DNA from: Croceivirga thetidis
GTDB taxonomy: Bacteria > Bacteroidota > Bacteroidia > Flavobacteriales > Flavobacteriaceae
DNA: 64,000 bases
Direction: 5' to 3'
NCBI RefSeq assembly: GCF_012272815.1
Contig: NZ_JAAWWL010000002.1
Location: forward strand, 1,084,280-1,148,279
The notes beneath the pieces are model-generated. The model had not been told where the DNA came from. It saw nothing but the letters and a program-made list of their open reading frames with translations, and did no database searches. Both the position numbers and the translations under genes were made by a program. Position 1 is the stretch's first letter. Every line of letters begins with the position of its first letter. Shown here piece by piece: positions 52,378 through 60,978 of this stretch.

Positions 52378-54207
52378 TTATAAAAAATTATTTTCCAGTT
52401 CGTTTTCGTTTAATGTAATATACGTCAGTTTTTTGAATGGACTGAGTTTTGGTTCTACGCATCCAAACAAATCATTAACAAGAGCCATTTGGGATTCGTG
52501 TTCTAGTATTTGACCGTTTTTTATTGCCATGGCCTTAGCTAAACTTTTTGCAGTAAATTCAATATCAAACTGGTCCTCGGTTCCATATTCATCAAATTCT
52601 TTTATAAAATCGTGTAAAAGCTCTCCTATATTTTTTTCGGAGATCGAGGGAGGAATGGCCTCAACAACTACTTTATGTTCGGCTCGAAAGACAATTTGAA
52701 ATCCTGCCAAGGATAATTTATCAGAGATTTCCTCAAGTATAGAGAATTCCTTAGCAGTTAGCTTTATTTCTATGGGAAATAAAAGCTCTTGACTCAAAAC
52801 ATTTTCATCTGAAATACTTTTTAGATAATGTTCATATAAGACCCGTTGGTGGGCCCTATTTTGATCAATAACCAGTAAGGCGGATTTCACTTTTGTAACA
52901 ATGTACTTTCGTCGCAATTGGAAAGTACTTGGACCATTATCAAAAGCTACGTTCTCAGACTCAAATAATTCATGGTCTTTTGTTTCCGATTCAAATTGAA
53001 CACTACTAAAACAGTCCATGTTCTTTTTAGACACTGCATATAAATCTTGCCAGCCTTCTACGGATTTCTTTTGAAAGTTACCGGAGCCAAGATTGTGAGA
53101 CTCAAAGGGGTTAAATGAAGGATTAACAGATACATTTGGTTGTATAGCCTCTTTGTTTTGAAAAGCATAAGGTGTATCCAAATTCTTATCCCGTTCAAAA
53201 TCTAAAGCCGGCGTAACATTAAATTGACCAAGGCTGTGTTTTACGGTCGATTTCAACAAGGCATACAACGTATGCTCATCATCAAATTTCACCTCTGTCT
53301 TTGTTGGGTGTATGTTGATGTCTATGGTGGCTGGGTCCACTTCTAACTTTATGAAATATGCAGGTCGCATTTCTGCACGCATCAAACCTTCAAACGCAGC
53401 TACCACTGCATGATGTAAATAAGAACTTTTAATAAATCTTCCGTTTACGAAAAAGAACTGCTCACCCCTACTCTTCTTAGCGAATTCAGGCTTTATAACA
53501 AAACCATTAATTTTCAAAACCTCGGTTTCTTCCTCTAGGGGCACCAAACGTTCGTTTATTTTTGAACCAAATATGTGAACGATTCGTTGCCGAAAACTTT
53601 CGCTTTTAAGGTTGAAGTGTTCACTACCGTTGTTATAAAATGAAAAGCCTATCTCTGGGTGTGCCAGTGCCACTCGATGAAATTCATCAGTGATATGACG
53701 AAGTTCCACCTGATCTGACTTCAAGAAGTTACGCCTAGCCGGAATATTGAAAAATAGATTTTTGACTGAAATTGAAGTGCCTTTAGGAGTTACTGTCACT
53801 TCTTGTGCCACCACATTACTTCCTTCAATTTTTAGTTGGGTACCTACCTCATCTTCTTCTCGACGTGTTTGCATATCAACATGTGCGATTGCAGCAATTG
53901 AAGCTAATGCTTCACCTCGAAACCCTTTAGTATGTAAATTAAATAGGTCTTGGGCAGATTTGATTTTTGAAGTTGCGTGACGTTCAAATGAAAGTCGTGC
54001 GTCTGTAACACTCATTCCCTTTCCATCGTCAACCACTTGTATCAATGTTTTACCGCCGTCTTTTACAATTAACTTGATAATTGAGGAACCAGCGTCTATA
54101 GAATTTTCAAGTAGTTCTTTTACGACCGATGCTGGTCGTTGAACAACCTCTCCTGCTGCTATTTGATTAGCAACATGATCCGGTAAAAGTTGAATGATGT
54201 CAGGCAT
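52378..54207 (-). CDS. mutL: DNA mismatch repair protein MutL
   Basis: The 609-residue protein has the GHKL ATPase N-terminus (IIQLLPDHVANQIAAGEVVQ, ENSIDAG with catalytic Glu, DDGKGM, RHATSKI, GFRGEALASIAAI), the transducer domain (ATIDINIHPTKTEVKF) and a C-terminal dimerisation domain. The C-terminus lacks the clear DQHAxxE endonuclease motif: the matching stretch reads VIDQNRAHQRVLYEHYL, with DQNRAHQR in its place, so endonuclease activity is uncertain. It acts with MutS in mismatch repair. Its first 8 bp overlap the small TM-protein gene upstream. Confidence 0.95.
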   Translation of the reverse strand: MPDIIQLLPDHVANQIAAGEVVQRPASVVKELLENSIDAGSSIIKLIVKDGGKTLIQVVDDGKGMSVTDARLSFERHATSKIKSAQDLFNLHTKGFRGEALASIAAIAHVDMQTRREEDEVGTQLKIEGSNVVAQEVTVTPKGTSISVKNLFFNIPARRNFLKSDQVELRHITDEFHRVALAHPEIGFSFYNNGSEHFNLKSESFRQRIVHIFGSKINERLVPLEEETEVLKINGFVIKPEFAKKSRGEQFFFVNGRFIKSSYLHHAVVAAFEGLMRAEMRPAYFIKLEVDPATIDINIHPTKTEVKFDDEHTLYALLKSTVKHSLGQFNVTPALDFERDKNLDTPYAFQNKEAIQPNVSVNPSFNPFESHNLGSGNFQKKSVEGWQDLYAVSKKNMDCFSSVQFESETKDHELFESENVAFDNGPSTFQLRRKYIVTKVKSALLVIDQNRAHQRVLYEHYLKSISDENVLSQELLFPIEIKLTAKEFSILEEISDKLSLAGFQIVFRAEHKVVVEAIPPSISEKNIGELLHDFIKEFDEYGTEDQFDIEFTAKSLAKAMAIKNGQILEHESQMALVNDLFGCVEPKLSPFKKLTYITLNENELENNFL

Positions 54208-54502
54208 TAAAAAACAGGTGTTCTAGACCAAAATATCGTATGATAAGATATGCTGCGAAAAATAAAATGGCCAAGATAACAAAGAACCTTGCTGATGAAT
54301 TTCCTGCGGCTTTATATTCTTTTCGTTCGAGCCATTCATCCCTGAAATTGATACTTTTTCTTTTATTGGCGAAAGTAGTATCATCAGGTAGGTTTTCATA
54401 TTTTTTTCGAAGTTGTTCCAACCTTTCCTTACGCTCATCATAATACCTGGGAACATAATTGAAACTCTTATTCCTTATTTTTTTGAATACACTTAATCGC
54501 AT
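54200..54502 (-). CDS. Small membrane protein between ribH and mutL
   Basis: A 100-residue protein with a strongly basic N-terminal half (FNYVPRYYDERKERLEQLRKK, broken by acidic residues) and one C-terminal TM helix (FFVILAILFFAAYLIIRYFG). Homologues in this genomic position are sometimes labelled riboflavin synthase subunit beta; that name comes from the neighbouring ribH, and nothing in the sequence supports enzymatic activity. The reverse-strand 3' end overlaps the mutL start by 8 bp. Function unknown. Confidence 0.82.
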   Translation of the reverse strand: MRLSVFKKIRNKSFNYVPRYYDERKERLEQLRKKYENLPDDTTFANKRKSINFRDEWLERKEYKAAGNSSARFFVILAILFFAAYLIIRYFGLEHLFFNA

Positions 54503-54577
54503 AACTCAAATTTACCAAAACAATGACTTTGTACTTGATAAACGTGTACTAAAAATTGTTAACTACTATGGAAATGT

Positions 54578-55066
54578 TTAATTAGAACTTCCTAAGGTGG
54601 CCATCTTTATGGCAGCAATTGCAGCTTCGACACCTTTGTTGCCATGTTGTCCTCCACTCCTATCTTTTGCCTGTTGAAGCGTATTATCGGTCAATACGCA
54701 AAAAATAATAGGAACTTCTTGAGACGTGTTCAATTGCATTATGCCGTGAGCTGTGGCAGAACAAACAAAATCAAAATGACTGGTTTCACCTCTTATTACA
54801 CTGCCAATAGCAATGATGGCGTCAATTTTTTCGGATTTTAGCATTTTAGCACATCCAGCAGGCAACTCAAAACTACCTGGAACTGTCCAGTGGGTTAAAT
54901 TGGATTCTTTGGCACCACAATCCAATAAAGCACCTTTTGCTCCTTTAAATAGATTATCAGTGATTGAATCGTTCCATTCAGAGACAACTAATCCGAACCT
55001 CAATTGTGAAATATCTGGCAAGCTGTCTTTATCGTATGCCGATAAGTTGGTAAGCCCTGTTGCCAT
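54578..55066 (-). CDS. ribH: 6,7-dimethyl-8-ribityllumazine synthase
   Basis: This 162-residue lumazine synthase joins the ribityl-aminopyrimidine and dihydroxybutanone-phosphate in riboflavin biosynthesis. The substrate loop GLVVSEWNDSITDNLFKGA, the VPGSFELPAG turn and the catalytic His region GETSHFDFVCSATAHGI are intact, as is the C-terminal RSGGQHGNKGVEAAIAAIKM. The protein forms large icosahedral or pentameric assemblies in other bacteria. It lies 5 bp downstream of the TPR gene, so the two are co-transcribed; other rib genes are not in the window. Confidence 0.96.
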   Translation of the reverse strand: MATGLTNLSAYDKDSLPDISQLRFGLVVSEWNDSITDNLFKGAKGALLDCGAKESNLTHWTVPGSFELPAGCAKMLKSEKIDAIIAIGSVIRGETSHFDFVCSATAHGIMQLNTSQEVPIIFCVLTDNTLQQAKDRSGGQHGNKGVEAAIAAIKMATLGSSN

Positions 55067-55071
55067 AATAC

Positions 55072-55830
55072 CTATTTTGCCATTCCCAAGAGCACCTCAA
55101 TGTCATTTGCCTGGGAGGAATTTGGGAATTCTTCTTTGATACGTTCAAAGAAGCCTACAGCCTTATCCTTATCATTGGTGTTCAAAGCTAATATCCCTGC
55201 TTTATATAAAAACTTGGGAGTTGTGAAGTCATTTGAACTGTGTGCTATGGCCTTTTCGTAATAATCTAAGGCATCAACTGGTTGGTTCAATTGCGAAAAT
55301 GCATCACCTATTCCACCTTTAGCAAGTGCGCCTAAAATCTCGTCATCTGAGGAGAATTCTTCCAGATAAGAAATGGCCTCTTGATAGTTTTGTTGATTCA
55401 AATAAGCCATTCCCGCAGAATACCTGGCCAAATTAGCAGCTTTGGTACCACTGTACTCGTCTATTATATCAAGAAAACCGAACTTACCATCAGCACCGTT
55501 TAAAGCCAAGGTCAATAAAGAATCTTTTTGTTCGGTATTTTGCATAGCTTGGTCAAAAAACTGTTGAGGATAATACAGTTCATTAGAGGCCTCTGTCTCC
55601 TTCGGTTTTTGAACGAATTGAGTATAGGCTAAATAGCCTAGTACCCCAATGGCTATTGCACCAATAACCCCTAAAATATAATTCTGGTTTTTTGAAACCC
55701 AGGCTTCTGTTTTTGAGGCACTTTCATCCAAGGTACTAAATACCTCAGCTGTTGTACTTCCTTCAATCTCCTCTATTTCTTTTTCAACCTTATTTTTTGG
55801 TTTGTAACCCCTTTTCTTATAGGTTGCCAT
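55072..55830 (-). CDS. YfgM-like tetratricopeptide-repeat membrane protein
   Basis: The 252-residue protein has a basic, low-complexity N-terminus (KKRGYKPKNKVEKEIEEIEG), one TM helix at about 52-75 (YILGVIGAIAIGVLGYLAYT) and a C-terminal region of TPR-like helix pairs (LARYSAGMAYLNQQNYQEAI, LGALAKGGIGDAFSQLNQPV). This is the YfgM arrangement: a periplasmic TPR domain tethered by an N-terminal TM, linked to the Sec translocon and chaperone interactions in E. coli. It shares a 117-bp promoter region with the divergent recF and is followed by ribH. Confidence 0.85.
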   Translation of the reverse strand: MATYKKRGYKPKNKVEKEIEEIEGSTTAEVFSTLDESASKTEAWVSKNQNYILGVIGAIAIGVLGYLAYTQFVQKPKETEASNELYYPQQFFDQAMQNTEQKDSLLTLALNGADGKFGFLDIIDEYSGTKAANLARYSAGMAYLNQQNYQEAISYLEEFSSDDEILGALAKGGIGDAFSQLNQPVDALDYYEKAIAHSSNDFTTPKFLYKAGILALNTNDKDKAVGFFERIKEEFPNSSQANDIEVLLGMAK

Positions 55831-55850
55831 GCTTCATTTTTTTAATCGGG

Positions 55851-55858
55851 CAAAAATA
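55851..55858 (-). promoter_or_regulatory. -7 element of the TPR-ribH unit
   Basis: The minus strand reads TATTTTTG, an exact TAnnTTTG match, 21 bp before the TPR gene ATG. It faces away from the recF promoter with 36 bp between the two -7 elements. Confidence 0.5.
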
Positions 55859-55894
55859 AAGCTTTTATCAAAATCTGAAAGGCAATTTATTCTT

Positions 55895-55902
55895 TAATTT
55901 TG
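55895..55902 (+). promoter_or_regulatory. -7 element of the recF promoter
   Basis: TAATTTTG matches TAnnTTTG exactly and lies 45 bp before the recF ATG. No clear TTG sits at the usual -33 distance. Confidence 0.5.
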
Positions 55903-55947
55903 TCGCCCGTCTTTAAAATGAGAAAGACCCTATATCCGCATTAAGGC

Positions 55948-57027
55948 ATGTTTTTAAAGCACTTATCCCTTCTCAACTATAAAAATTTTGAAACTGCCGA
56001 CTTTGAATTTCACCAAACTTTCAATTGTTTGGTAGGCCAAAACGGCATTGGCAAAACCAATGTTCTCGACGCTATTTACCATTTATCGATGGGTAAGAGT
56101 TATTTCAATCCGTTGTCAACCCAAAATGTTAGACATGGGGAAGAATTTTTTGTAATTGACGGAGAGTTTGAAAAGGCTGAAAAAAACGAAAGAATTGTAT
56201 GTAGTTTTAAAAAGGGGAGTAAAAAGATCATTAAAAGAAATGGTAAGCCTTATGAAAAGTTTTCTGAGCATTTAGGATTATTACCAGTGGTCATAATCTC
56301 TCCTGCAGATAGGGATTTGATTCTTGAAGGTAGTGAGACCAGAAGGAAATTTATTGATGGGGTGATTTCACAATCCGACAAAAAATATCTGAATGACCTA
56401 ATCAGTTACAATAAAGTTCTCGTTCAACGTAACTCCCTCTTAAAATACTTCGCTGCAAATCAAACTTTTGATCAAGATACCTTAGGTATTTACAACCAGC
56501 AACTGAATGAATTTGGTTTGCGAATTTTTGAAAGTAGAAATAGGTTTCTACAGGAATTCATACCCATATTCGAGGAGCAATATGAGCTAATTTCAAACAA
56601 ATCTGAAATAACCAAAGTTTCCTATCAAAGTAAATTACAAGCCACACCACTAATTCAATTATTGGAAGACAGTATCGATAAAGACAGGGCATTGCAATAT
56701 ACCTCAGTAGGAATTCACAAAGATGATTTGGCATTCACAATAGAAGGGCATCCAATCAAAAAGTTTGGAAGCCAAGGTCAACAAAAGTCATTTCTAATCG
56801 CGTTGAAATTGGCACAGTTTCATTTTGTTTCAAAAGAATCGAAAACCACCCCTATTCTTCTTTTGGATGATATCTTTGATAAGTTGGACGAGAAGCGTGT
56901 TGCCCAACTAATTGCCTTGGTAAATAATGAGAGATTTGGGCAAATATTTATTAGTGATACCCATAGTACGAGAACCGAAAATGTAGTTAAAAATAGCAAT
57001 CAGAATTACAAAATCTTTACTTTGTAA
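55948..57027 (+). CDS. recF: DNA replication and repair protein RecF
   Basis: The 359-residue SMC-like ATPase loads RecA at single-strand gaps together with RecO and RecR. Walker A is [18 protein letters not shown], the signature region is [19 protein letters not shown], and Walker B is [17 protein letters not shown]. Coiled-coil arms lie between about 160 and 260. The N-terminus ([19 protein letters not shown]) is typical. It is followed without a gap by a lipoprotein and a DUF721 gene, an order often seen next to recF. Catalytic residues are intact. Confidence 0.96.
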   Translation: MFLKHLSLLNYKNFETADFEFHQTFNCLVGQNGIGKTNVLDAIYHLSMGKSYFNPLSTQNVRHGEEFFVIDGEFEKAEKNERIVCSFKKGSKKIIKRNGKPYEKFSEHLGLLPVVIISPADRDLILEGSETRRKFIDGVISQSDKKYLNDLISYNKVLVQRNSLLKYFAANQTFDQDTLGIYNQQLNEFGLRIFESRNRFLQEFIPIFEEQYELISNKSEITKVSYQSKLQATPLIQLLEDSIDKDRALQYTSVGIHKDDLAFTIEGHPIKKFGSQGQQKSFLIALKLAQFHFVSKESKTTPILLLDDIFDKLDEKRVAQLIALVNNERFGQIFISDTHSTRTENVVKNSNQNYKIFTL

Positions 57028-57028
57028 G

Positions 57029-57475
57029 ATGAAAGGAATTTGGTGTTTTATTCTAGTTATAGTAATTGTTTCCTGTAAAAAGGAAAAAGAATATACTGTC
57101 GAAGACATTCAAATTATCAATGGCTACTGGCAAATTTCTGATGTTTTATATCCTGACGGTTCTGAAAAGAAATATTCCCTTAGTGGTACGATAGACTATA
57201 TTAAGTTGGATAGTCTAAAAGGATATCGAAAAAAAATGTACCCTCAATTGGATGGAACGTACTTGACCAGTGATGATGCTCAAAATTTTTACATTGTTAA
57301 AAAGGCGAGTAAGGGTTTTTTTATCAATTACCACAACGAACTTACTTCTTGGCAAGAATCCATAATATATTTAGAACCGAACAAGTTTTACTTAGAAAGT
57401 GCTGAAGGCATTGTATACCGTTACAAGCGTTTTGAACCCATAAATATTTATGAAGATGGCAAAACGTCAGAATGA
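57029..57475 (+). CDS. Lipocalin-like lipoprotein downstream of recF
   Basis: This 148-residue predicted lipoprotein has a signal peptide ending in the lipobox IVSC (Cys16) followed by a basic stretch (KKEKEY). The mature part is strand-rich (IINGYWQISDVLYPDG, SGTIDYIKLDSLKGYRKKM, NKFYLESAEGIVYRYKRF) and fits a small lipocalin-type barrel, similar in plan to the secreted protein at 3227 but not close in sequence. It starts 1 bp after the recF stop and overlaps the DUF721 gene by up to 26 bp, so it belongs to the recF transcription unit. Its function is unknown; position does not imply DNA repair. Confidence 0.8.
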   Translation: MKGIWCFILVIVIVSCKKEKEYTVEDIQIINGYWQISDVLYPDGSEKKYSLSGTIDYIKLDSLKGYRKKMYPQLDGTYLTSDDAQNFYIVKKASKGFFINYHNELTSWQESIIYLEPNKFYLESAEGIVYRYKRFEPINIYEDGKTSE

Positions 57476-57752
57476 CAACCAACATTTAAGTGAAGCCCTA
57501 AAAGGTTTTATCAAGGCACATAAACTTGAGAAAGGTATTGACAAAGTCGATGCTCAAAAAGCTTGGGCTAAACTGATGGGTAATGGTGTAAATAATTATA
57601 CCACCGCAGTAGAACTAAAAAACCAAACACTGTACGTTAGCTTATCATCTTCAGTGCTAAGGGAAGAACTTTCTTATGGAAAGACTAAAATCGTAAAAAT
57701 GCTGAATGAAGAATTGGGGAAAGAACTAATTAAAAAGCTAATACTTAAATAA
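57456..57752 (+). CDS. DUF721 (DciA-like) protein
   Basis: A 98-residue protein from the second in-frame ATG (57456; an ATG at 57450 is also possible). It contains LSEALKGFIKAHKLEKGIDKV, AWAKLMGNGVNNYTTAVELK and VSLSSSVLREELSYGKTKIVK, the DUF721 pattern. DciA, the best-studied member of this domain family, helps load replicative helicase, which fits its place beside recF. It overlaps the upstream lipoprotein gene by 20 bp and ends just before a bidirectional terminator. Confidence 0.88.
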   Translation: MAKRQNDNQHLSEALKGFIKAHKLEKGIDKVDAQKAWAKLMGNGVNNYTTAVELKNQTLYVSLSSSVLREELSYGKTKIVKMLNEELGKELIKKLILK

Positions 57753-57755
57753 AAT

Positions 57756-57786
57756 AAAAAAGCCATCCGGAACAGGATGGCTTTTG
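57756..57786. terminator. Bidirectional terminator between DUF721 and ndk
   Basis: AAAAAGCCATCC pairs with GGATGGCTTTT around ggaaca, with an A run and a T run flanking the stem so both convergent genes can use it. Confidence 0.88.
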
Positions 57787-57806
57787 TTTTATATGGTTTT
57801 CTAAAC

Positions 57807-58226
57807 CTAAAAGACTTCCCTCCCTGAAAAATGAAAATCCCCTTCGATTTTTGCGTTTTCATCACTATCAGAACCGTGCACAGCATTCTCAGCAACATTT
57901 GAAGCAAAAAGCTTTCTAATTGTGCCTTCAGCAGCATCAGCCGGATTTGTAGCGCCAATTAAAGCCCTAAAATCCTCAACAGCATTGTCTTTTTCCAAAA
58001 TGGCCGCAACAATGGGACCACGAGTCATAAATTCAACCAACTCTCCAAAGAAAGGACGTTCGTTATGCACGGCATAAAAAGTCTCAGCATCCCTCTTGCT
58101 TAATTGCGTATACTTCATTGCTACAATCTTAAATCCCGCAGCAGTTATTTTTTCAAGTATTGCTCCGATATGACCATTTTCAACAGCATCCGGTTTAATC
58201 ATGGTAAAGGTGCGATTTCCAATCAT
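57807..58226 (-). CDS. ndk: Nucleoside-diphosphate kinase
   Basis: This 139-residue enzyme balances nucleoside triphosphate pools by phosphate transfer via a phosphohistidine. The active-site motif [15 protein letters not shown] contains the catalytic His. The N-terminal [16 protein letters not shown] binds nucleotide, and the Kpn-loop and RGPIVAAIL segment are standard. Length is normal. A promoter with TTG-N20-TAATTTTG sits just upstream, and a bidirectional terminator follows, so it appears monocistronic despite lying behind the phosphatase gene. Confidence 0.97.
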   Translation of the reverse strand: MIGNRTFTMIKPDAVENGHIGAILEKITAAGFKIVAMKYTQLSKRDAETFYAVHNERPFFGELVEFMTRGPIVAAILEKDNAVEDFRALIGATNPADAAEGTIRKLFASNVAENAVHGSDSDENAKIEGDFHFSGREVF

Positions 58227-58242
58227 TCTATAAAATTTTGCG

Positions 58243-58273
58243 CAAAATTACGGTTATACGGAGCAACTAACAA
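58243..58273 (-). promoter_or_regulatory. Promoter of ndk
   Basis: On the minus strand TTG (58273-58271) and TAATTTTG (58250-58243) are separated by 20 bp, within the Bacteroidota TTG-N17-23-TAnnTTTG range. The -7 element is 17 bp before the ndk ATG. Confidence 0.55.
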
Positions 58274-58276
58274 GCT

Positions 58277-59335
58277 TTAATAACTTTGTTTAAGTTCTTG
58301 TAACAGTACATTTCCGTCGGTCAATATTTTCATTGTGACTTCTTTGGCCGTCAAATCCAATTCTATAATTCCGAAACTTACAGTATTAACTACTTTGCCA
58401 ACCCTATATTTGTTGGGTTCCCCACTATATTCAGTGTAAGAATGTGTAAGACCGCTGCTAGTAAAATCAATTATCGGATAATTAAGTCCTTTAATGGAAG
58501 TTTTTGAAAATTCAGAAATATGACGGTCGCCTGAAAGAAATAGCACCCCTTTAGCACCACTTTTCACGATTATTTCTTTCATTTTTTCAACTTCATGGGG
58601 AAAATTGGCCCATTTCTCATAACCATGTTCACTGGATAGAAATTGTATGCTAGAAATAATTAGGTTAAACTCTGCTCTAGAGTTCGTCAATTCCTCTTCC
58701 AACCAGGCCCACTGTGTTTTTCCAAGAAGTGTCTTTGAGCTGGTCGTATCTGGTTCATAACGCCTATTTCTTTCAGTACTTTTCTTTAATTTACTTCTAA
58801 AATATCGCGTATCAAGATTATAAATATTGACTAGACCTGTTGGGGTACTTATTTCCGCTTTAGAATAAATTCCGTTGATTTCTCTTCTAGAATCGTTTTT
58901 AGAAATTCCCATAAAATCTAAAAACTCCTGTTGACTTTCATTTTTTGCAGCAAACTCTTCACCACCATCATTAAGACCATAATCATGATCGTCCCAAACA
59001 CCAGTGACCATTGTATTCTCTTTAAGTTTGCGATAACCTTCGATTTGGTTTTGAGCAAGATACATTGCCCTTAACTTCTCAACATCATCTGTATCGGCAT
59101 ATATATTGTCTCCTCCCCAAATCCACATCACTGGCTCATTGGCCAAAATATCATCCCAAAGTTTATTCTCTGAATCGGTTTTGTTACAAGAACCAAATGC
59201 AATTCTTATCACCTCGGAAGTCGTATTTGCTTTTTGGGCTTTATCTTGTTTTGACGCATTTCTATTGATACTGCAGGCAGCACTCAATCCTATAATGACC
59301 AAGAGAAGAGTTCGGAATATTTGGGATTTTTTCAT
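58277..59335 (-). CDS. PhoD-like alkaline phosphatase lipoprotein
   Basis: The 352-residue predicted lipoprotein (LSAAC, Cys21) has a PhoD-type metallophosphatase domain. Motifs are RIAFGSCNKT, MWIWGGDNIYADT, VTGVWDDHDYGLNDGG with metal-binding Asp/His, WLEEELTNS, and LFLSGDRHISEFSKT for the second metal site. Such enzymes hydrolyse phosphomonoesters or phosphodiesters outside the cytoplasm with Fe/Ca, releasing phosphate. No Tat motif precedes the signal, unlike B. subtilis PhoD. It stands 50 bp from ndk and is divergent from nrnA. Confidence 0.88.
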   Translation of the reverse strand: MKKSQIFRTLLLVIIGLSAACSINRNASKQDKAQKANTTSEVIRIAFGSCNKTDSENKLWDDILANEPVMWIWGGDNIYADTDDVEKLRAMYLAQNQIEGYRKLKENTMVTGVWDDHDYGLNDGGEEFAAKNESQQEFLDFMGISKNDSRREINGIYSKAEISTPTGLVNIYNLDTRYFRSKLKKSTERNRRYEPDTTSSKTLLGKTQWAWLEEELTNSRAEFNLIISSIQFLSSEHGYEKWANFPHEVEKMKEIIVKSGAKGVLFLSGDRHISEFSKTSIKGLNYPIIDFTSSGLTHSYTEYSGEPNKYRVGKVVNTVSFGIIELDLTAKEVTMKILTDGNVLLQELKQSY

Positions 59336-59394
59336 GCTGTAAAAGTAATACTTGTGAAATTAGTTGAAGATTATAATATCGTATCTTCGGCGTC

Positions 59395-60414
59395 ATGGAT
59401 TCCATGAAGATTGAAGCCCTAAAAGAACTCCTGGGCACACCTAAAAAGATTATAATTGTTGTACATAAAAATCCAGATGGAGATGCCATTGGTTCTGGTT
59501 TAGGTCTAAAGCATTTTTTGACGCAATACGGCCATACGGTTGAAATGATAGTGCCCAATGAATATCCAAAATTTCTAAAATGGTTACCTGGAACAAAACA
59601 GGTGCTAAATTTTGAATGGGAAACCTCAAAGTCAAAGTATTTAATAAAAGAAGCAGAGGTTATATTCACTTTAGATTTCAATCATTTGTCCAGAACAGGA
59701 AATATGGAAAGTGTTTTGGAAAATGTTGATTCTGATTTTGTTATGATTGATCATCATCAATCTCCGTCAGATTATGCAAGTTTTATGTATTCTGATGTGA
59801 ATATGAGTTCAACCTGTGAGATGGTATATCATTTTATTGACAAACTGAATGGTCTAGACAAAATAACACCAGAAATTGCCGCCTGTCTATATACCGGAAT
59901 TATGACCGACACAGGTTCGTTTAAATTCGCTTCGACTTCGAAGACCACCCATATTGTGGTTGCAGATTTGATAGATAAGGGTGCACAAAATCATGAAATA
60001 CATCAAAATGTGTTTGATAATAATTCACCGTCTAGACTACACCTTTTAGGGGTCGCCCTAAAAAATTTGGTTATTCTTGAGGAGTATAATACTGCATTCA
60101 CATATTTAACACAAAGCGAACTAGACCAATATGGCTACAGTAAAGGCGATACCGAGGGGTTTGTGAATTATGGCCTCACTTTAGAGAAAATTGTATTTGC
60201 AGTAATCTTCATTGAGAACACAGAAGAAGGTATCATTAAAATATCCTTTAGGTCTGTCGGAGATTTTTCAGTTAACGAGTTTGCAAGGGATAATTTTAAC
60301 GGAGGTGGTCATAATAATGCTGCAGGAGGGAGAAGTGAAAAAGGCATGCAAGAAACAATTGATACCTTTGTGAATCTTTTGCCCCATTACAAAGATTTGT
60401 TGCTTAGCAAATGA
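59395..60414 (+). CDS. nrnA: Bifunctional oligoribonuclease/PAP phosphatase NrnA (DHH family)
   Basis: The 339-residue DHH-DHHA1 protein degrades nano-RNA 3'-5' and dephosphorylates 3'-phosphoadenosine 5'-phosphate. Metal motifs are present: VVHKNPDGDAIGSGL, DFNHLSRTG, VMIDHHQSP (the DHH motif), GIMTDTGSFKF and the DHHA1 substrate motif GGGHNNAAGG. It is cytoplasmic. Bacteroidota lack the Orn oligoribonuclease, so NrnA is the expected replacement. Its TGA overlaps the gldI start (ATGA). Confidence 0.93.
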   Translation: MDSMKIEALKELLGTPKKIIIVVHKNPDGDAIGSGLGLKHFLTQYGHTVEMIVPNEYPKFLKWLPGTKQVLNFEWETSKSKYLIKEAEVIFTLDFNHLSRTGNMESVLENVDSDFVMIDHHQSPSDYASFMYSDVNMSSTCEMVYHFIDKLNGLDKITPEIAACLYTGIMTDTGSFKFASTSKTTHIVVADLIDKGAQNHEIHQNVFDNNSPSRLHLLGVALKNLVILEEYNTAFTYLTQSELDQYGYSKGDTEGFVNYGLTLEKIVFAVIFIENTEEGIIKISFRSVGDFSVNEFARDNFNGGGHNNAAGGRSEKGMQETIDTFVNLLPHYKDLLLSK

Positions 60415-60968
60415 CACGAAAATTAGTTGTATTCTTTCTCTGTATGGTTTTCATTTCGTCTTGTAACGAATCACTACCAAGACGCCCAATCCAAAACAAA
60501 TCTGGTTCTTTTTACAAGGAATCAATTGAACGCAGCAGGCGAATTTTGTCACTTGAAGAAAAAAGAATCAAGCTTATTATCGAAGAAGATACAGTACATG
60601 ATTATTTAGAGAGTGCTAATGGATTTTGGTATTTCTATGAAAATCACGCAGATTCAATGATTCCTCAAGCATCTACCGATGATGAAGTCATCTTAAAATA
60701 TAACATTATGGAATTGGATGGAGATACCATATACCGTTCAGATGTCTTAGGGATGCAACAGATAAAAGTTGACAAAACCCAACTTTTTCCTGGACTAAGA
60801 AATGCTATCAAACTTTTGAAAGAAGGTGAAAAAGCCACATTCTTCTTTCCCTCATCCCAAGCTTTTGGCTATAAGGGCGACAATAACAAAATAGGGGCGA
60901 ACGTTCCTGTAAGGTCAAGTTTAGAACTGTTAAAAATTTTGAAACCAATTGACTCATTAACGCGATAA
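60411..60968 (+). CDS. gldI: Gliding motility peptidyl-prolyl isomerase lipoprotein GldI
   Basis: The 185-residue lipoprotein has a lipobox (VFISSC, Cys18) and an FKBP-type domain at the C-terminus (VILKYNIMELDGDTIYRS, TQLFPGLRNAIKLLKEGEKA, FFFPSSQAFGYKG). GldI is a periplasmic FKBP required for gliding in Flavobacterium johnsoniae and is thought to fold components of the T9SS/gliding machinery, linking it to the giant adhesin in this window. It is translationally coupled to nrnA and 10 bp before the cyclophilin-FKBP gene. Confidence 0.93.
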   Translation: MTRKLVVFFLCMVFISSCNESLPRRPIQNKSGSFYKESIERSRRILSLEEKRIKLIIEEDTVHDYLESANGFWYFYENHADSMIPQASTDDEVILKYNIMELDGDTIYRSDVLGMQQIKVDKTQLFPGLRNAIKLLKEGEKATFFFPSSQAFGYKGDNNKIGANVPVRSSLELLKILKPIDSLTR

Positions 60969-60978
60969 AATAAATAGA

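Noticed and set aside
54200-54502. Calling the small gene next to ribH a riboflavin synthase subunit
   Set aside because: It is a basic one-TM protein with no lumazine-binding features.
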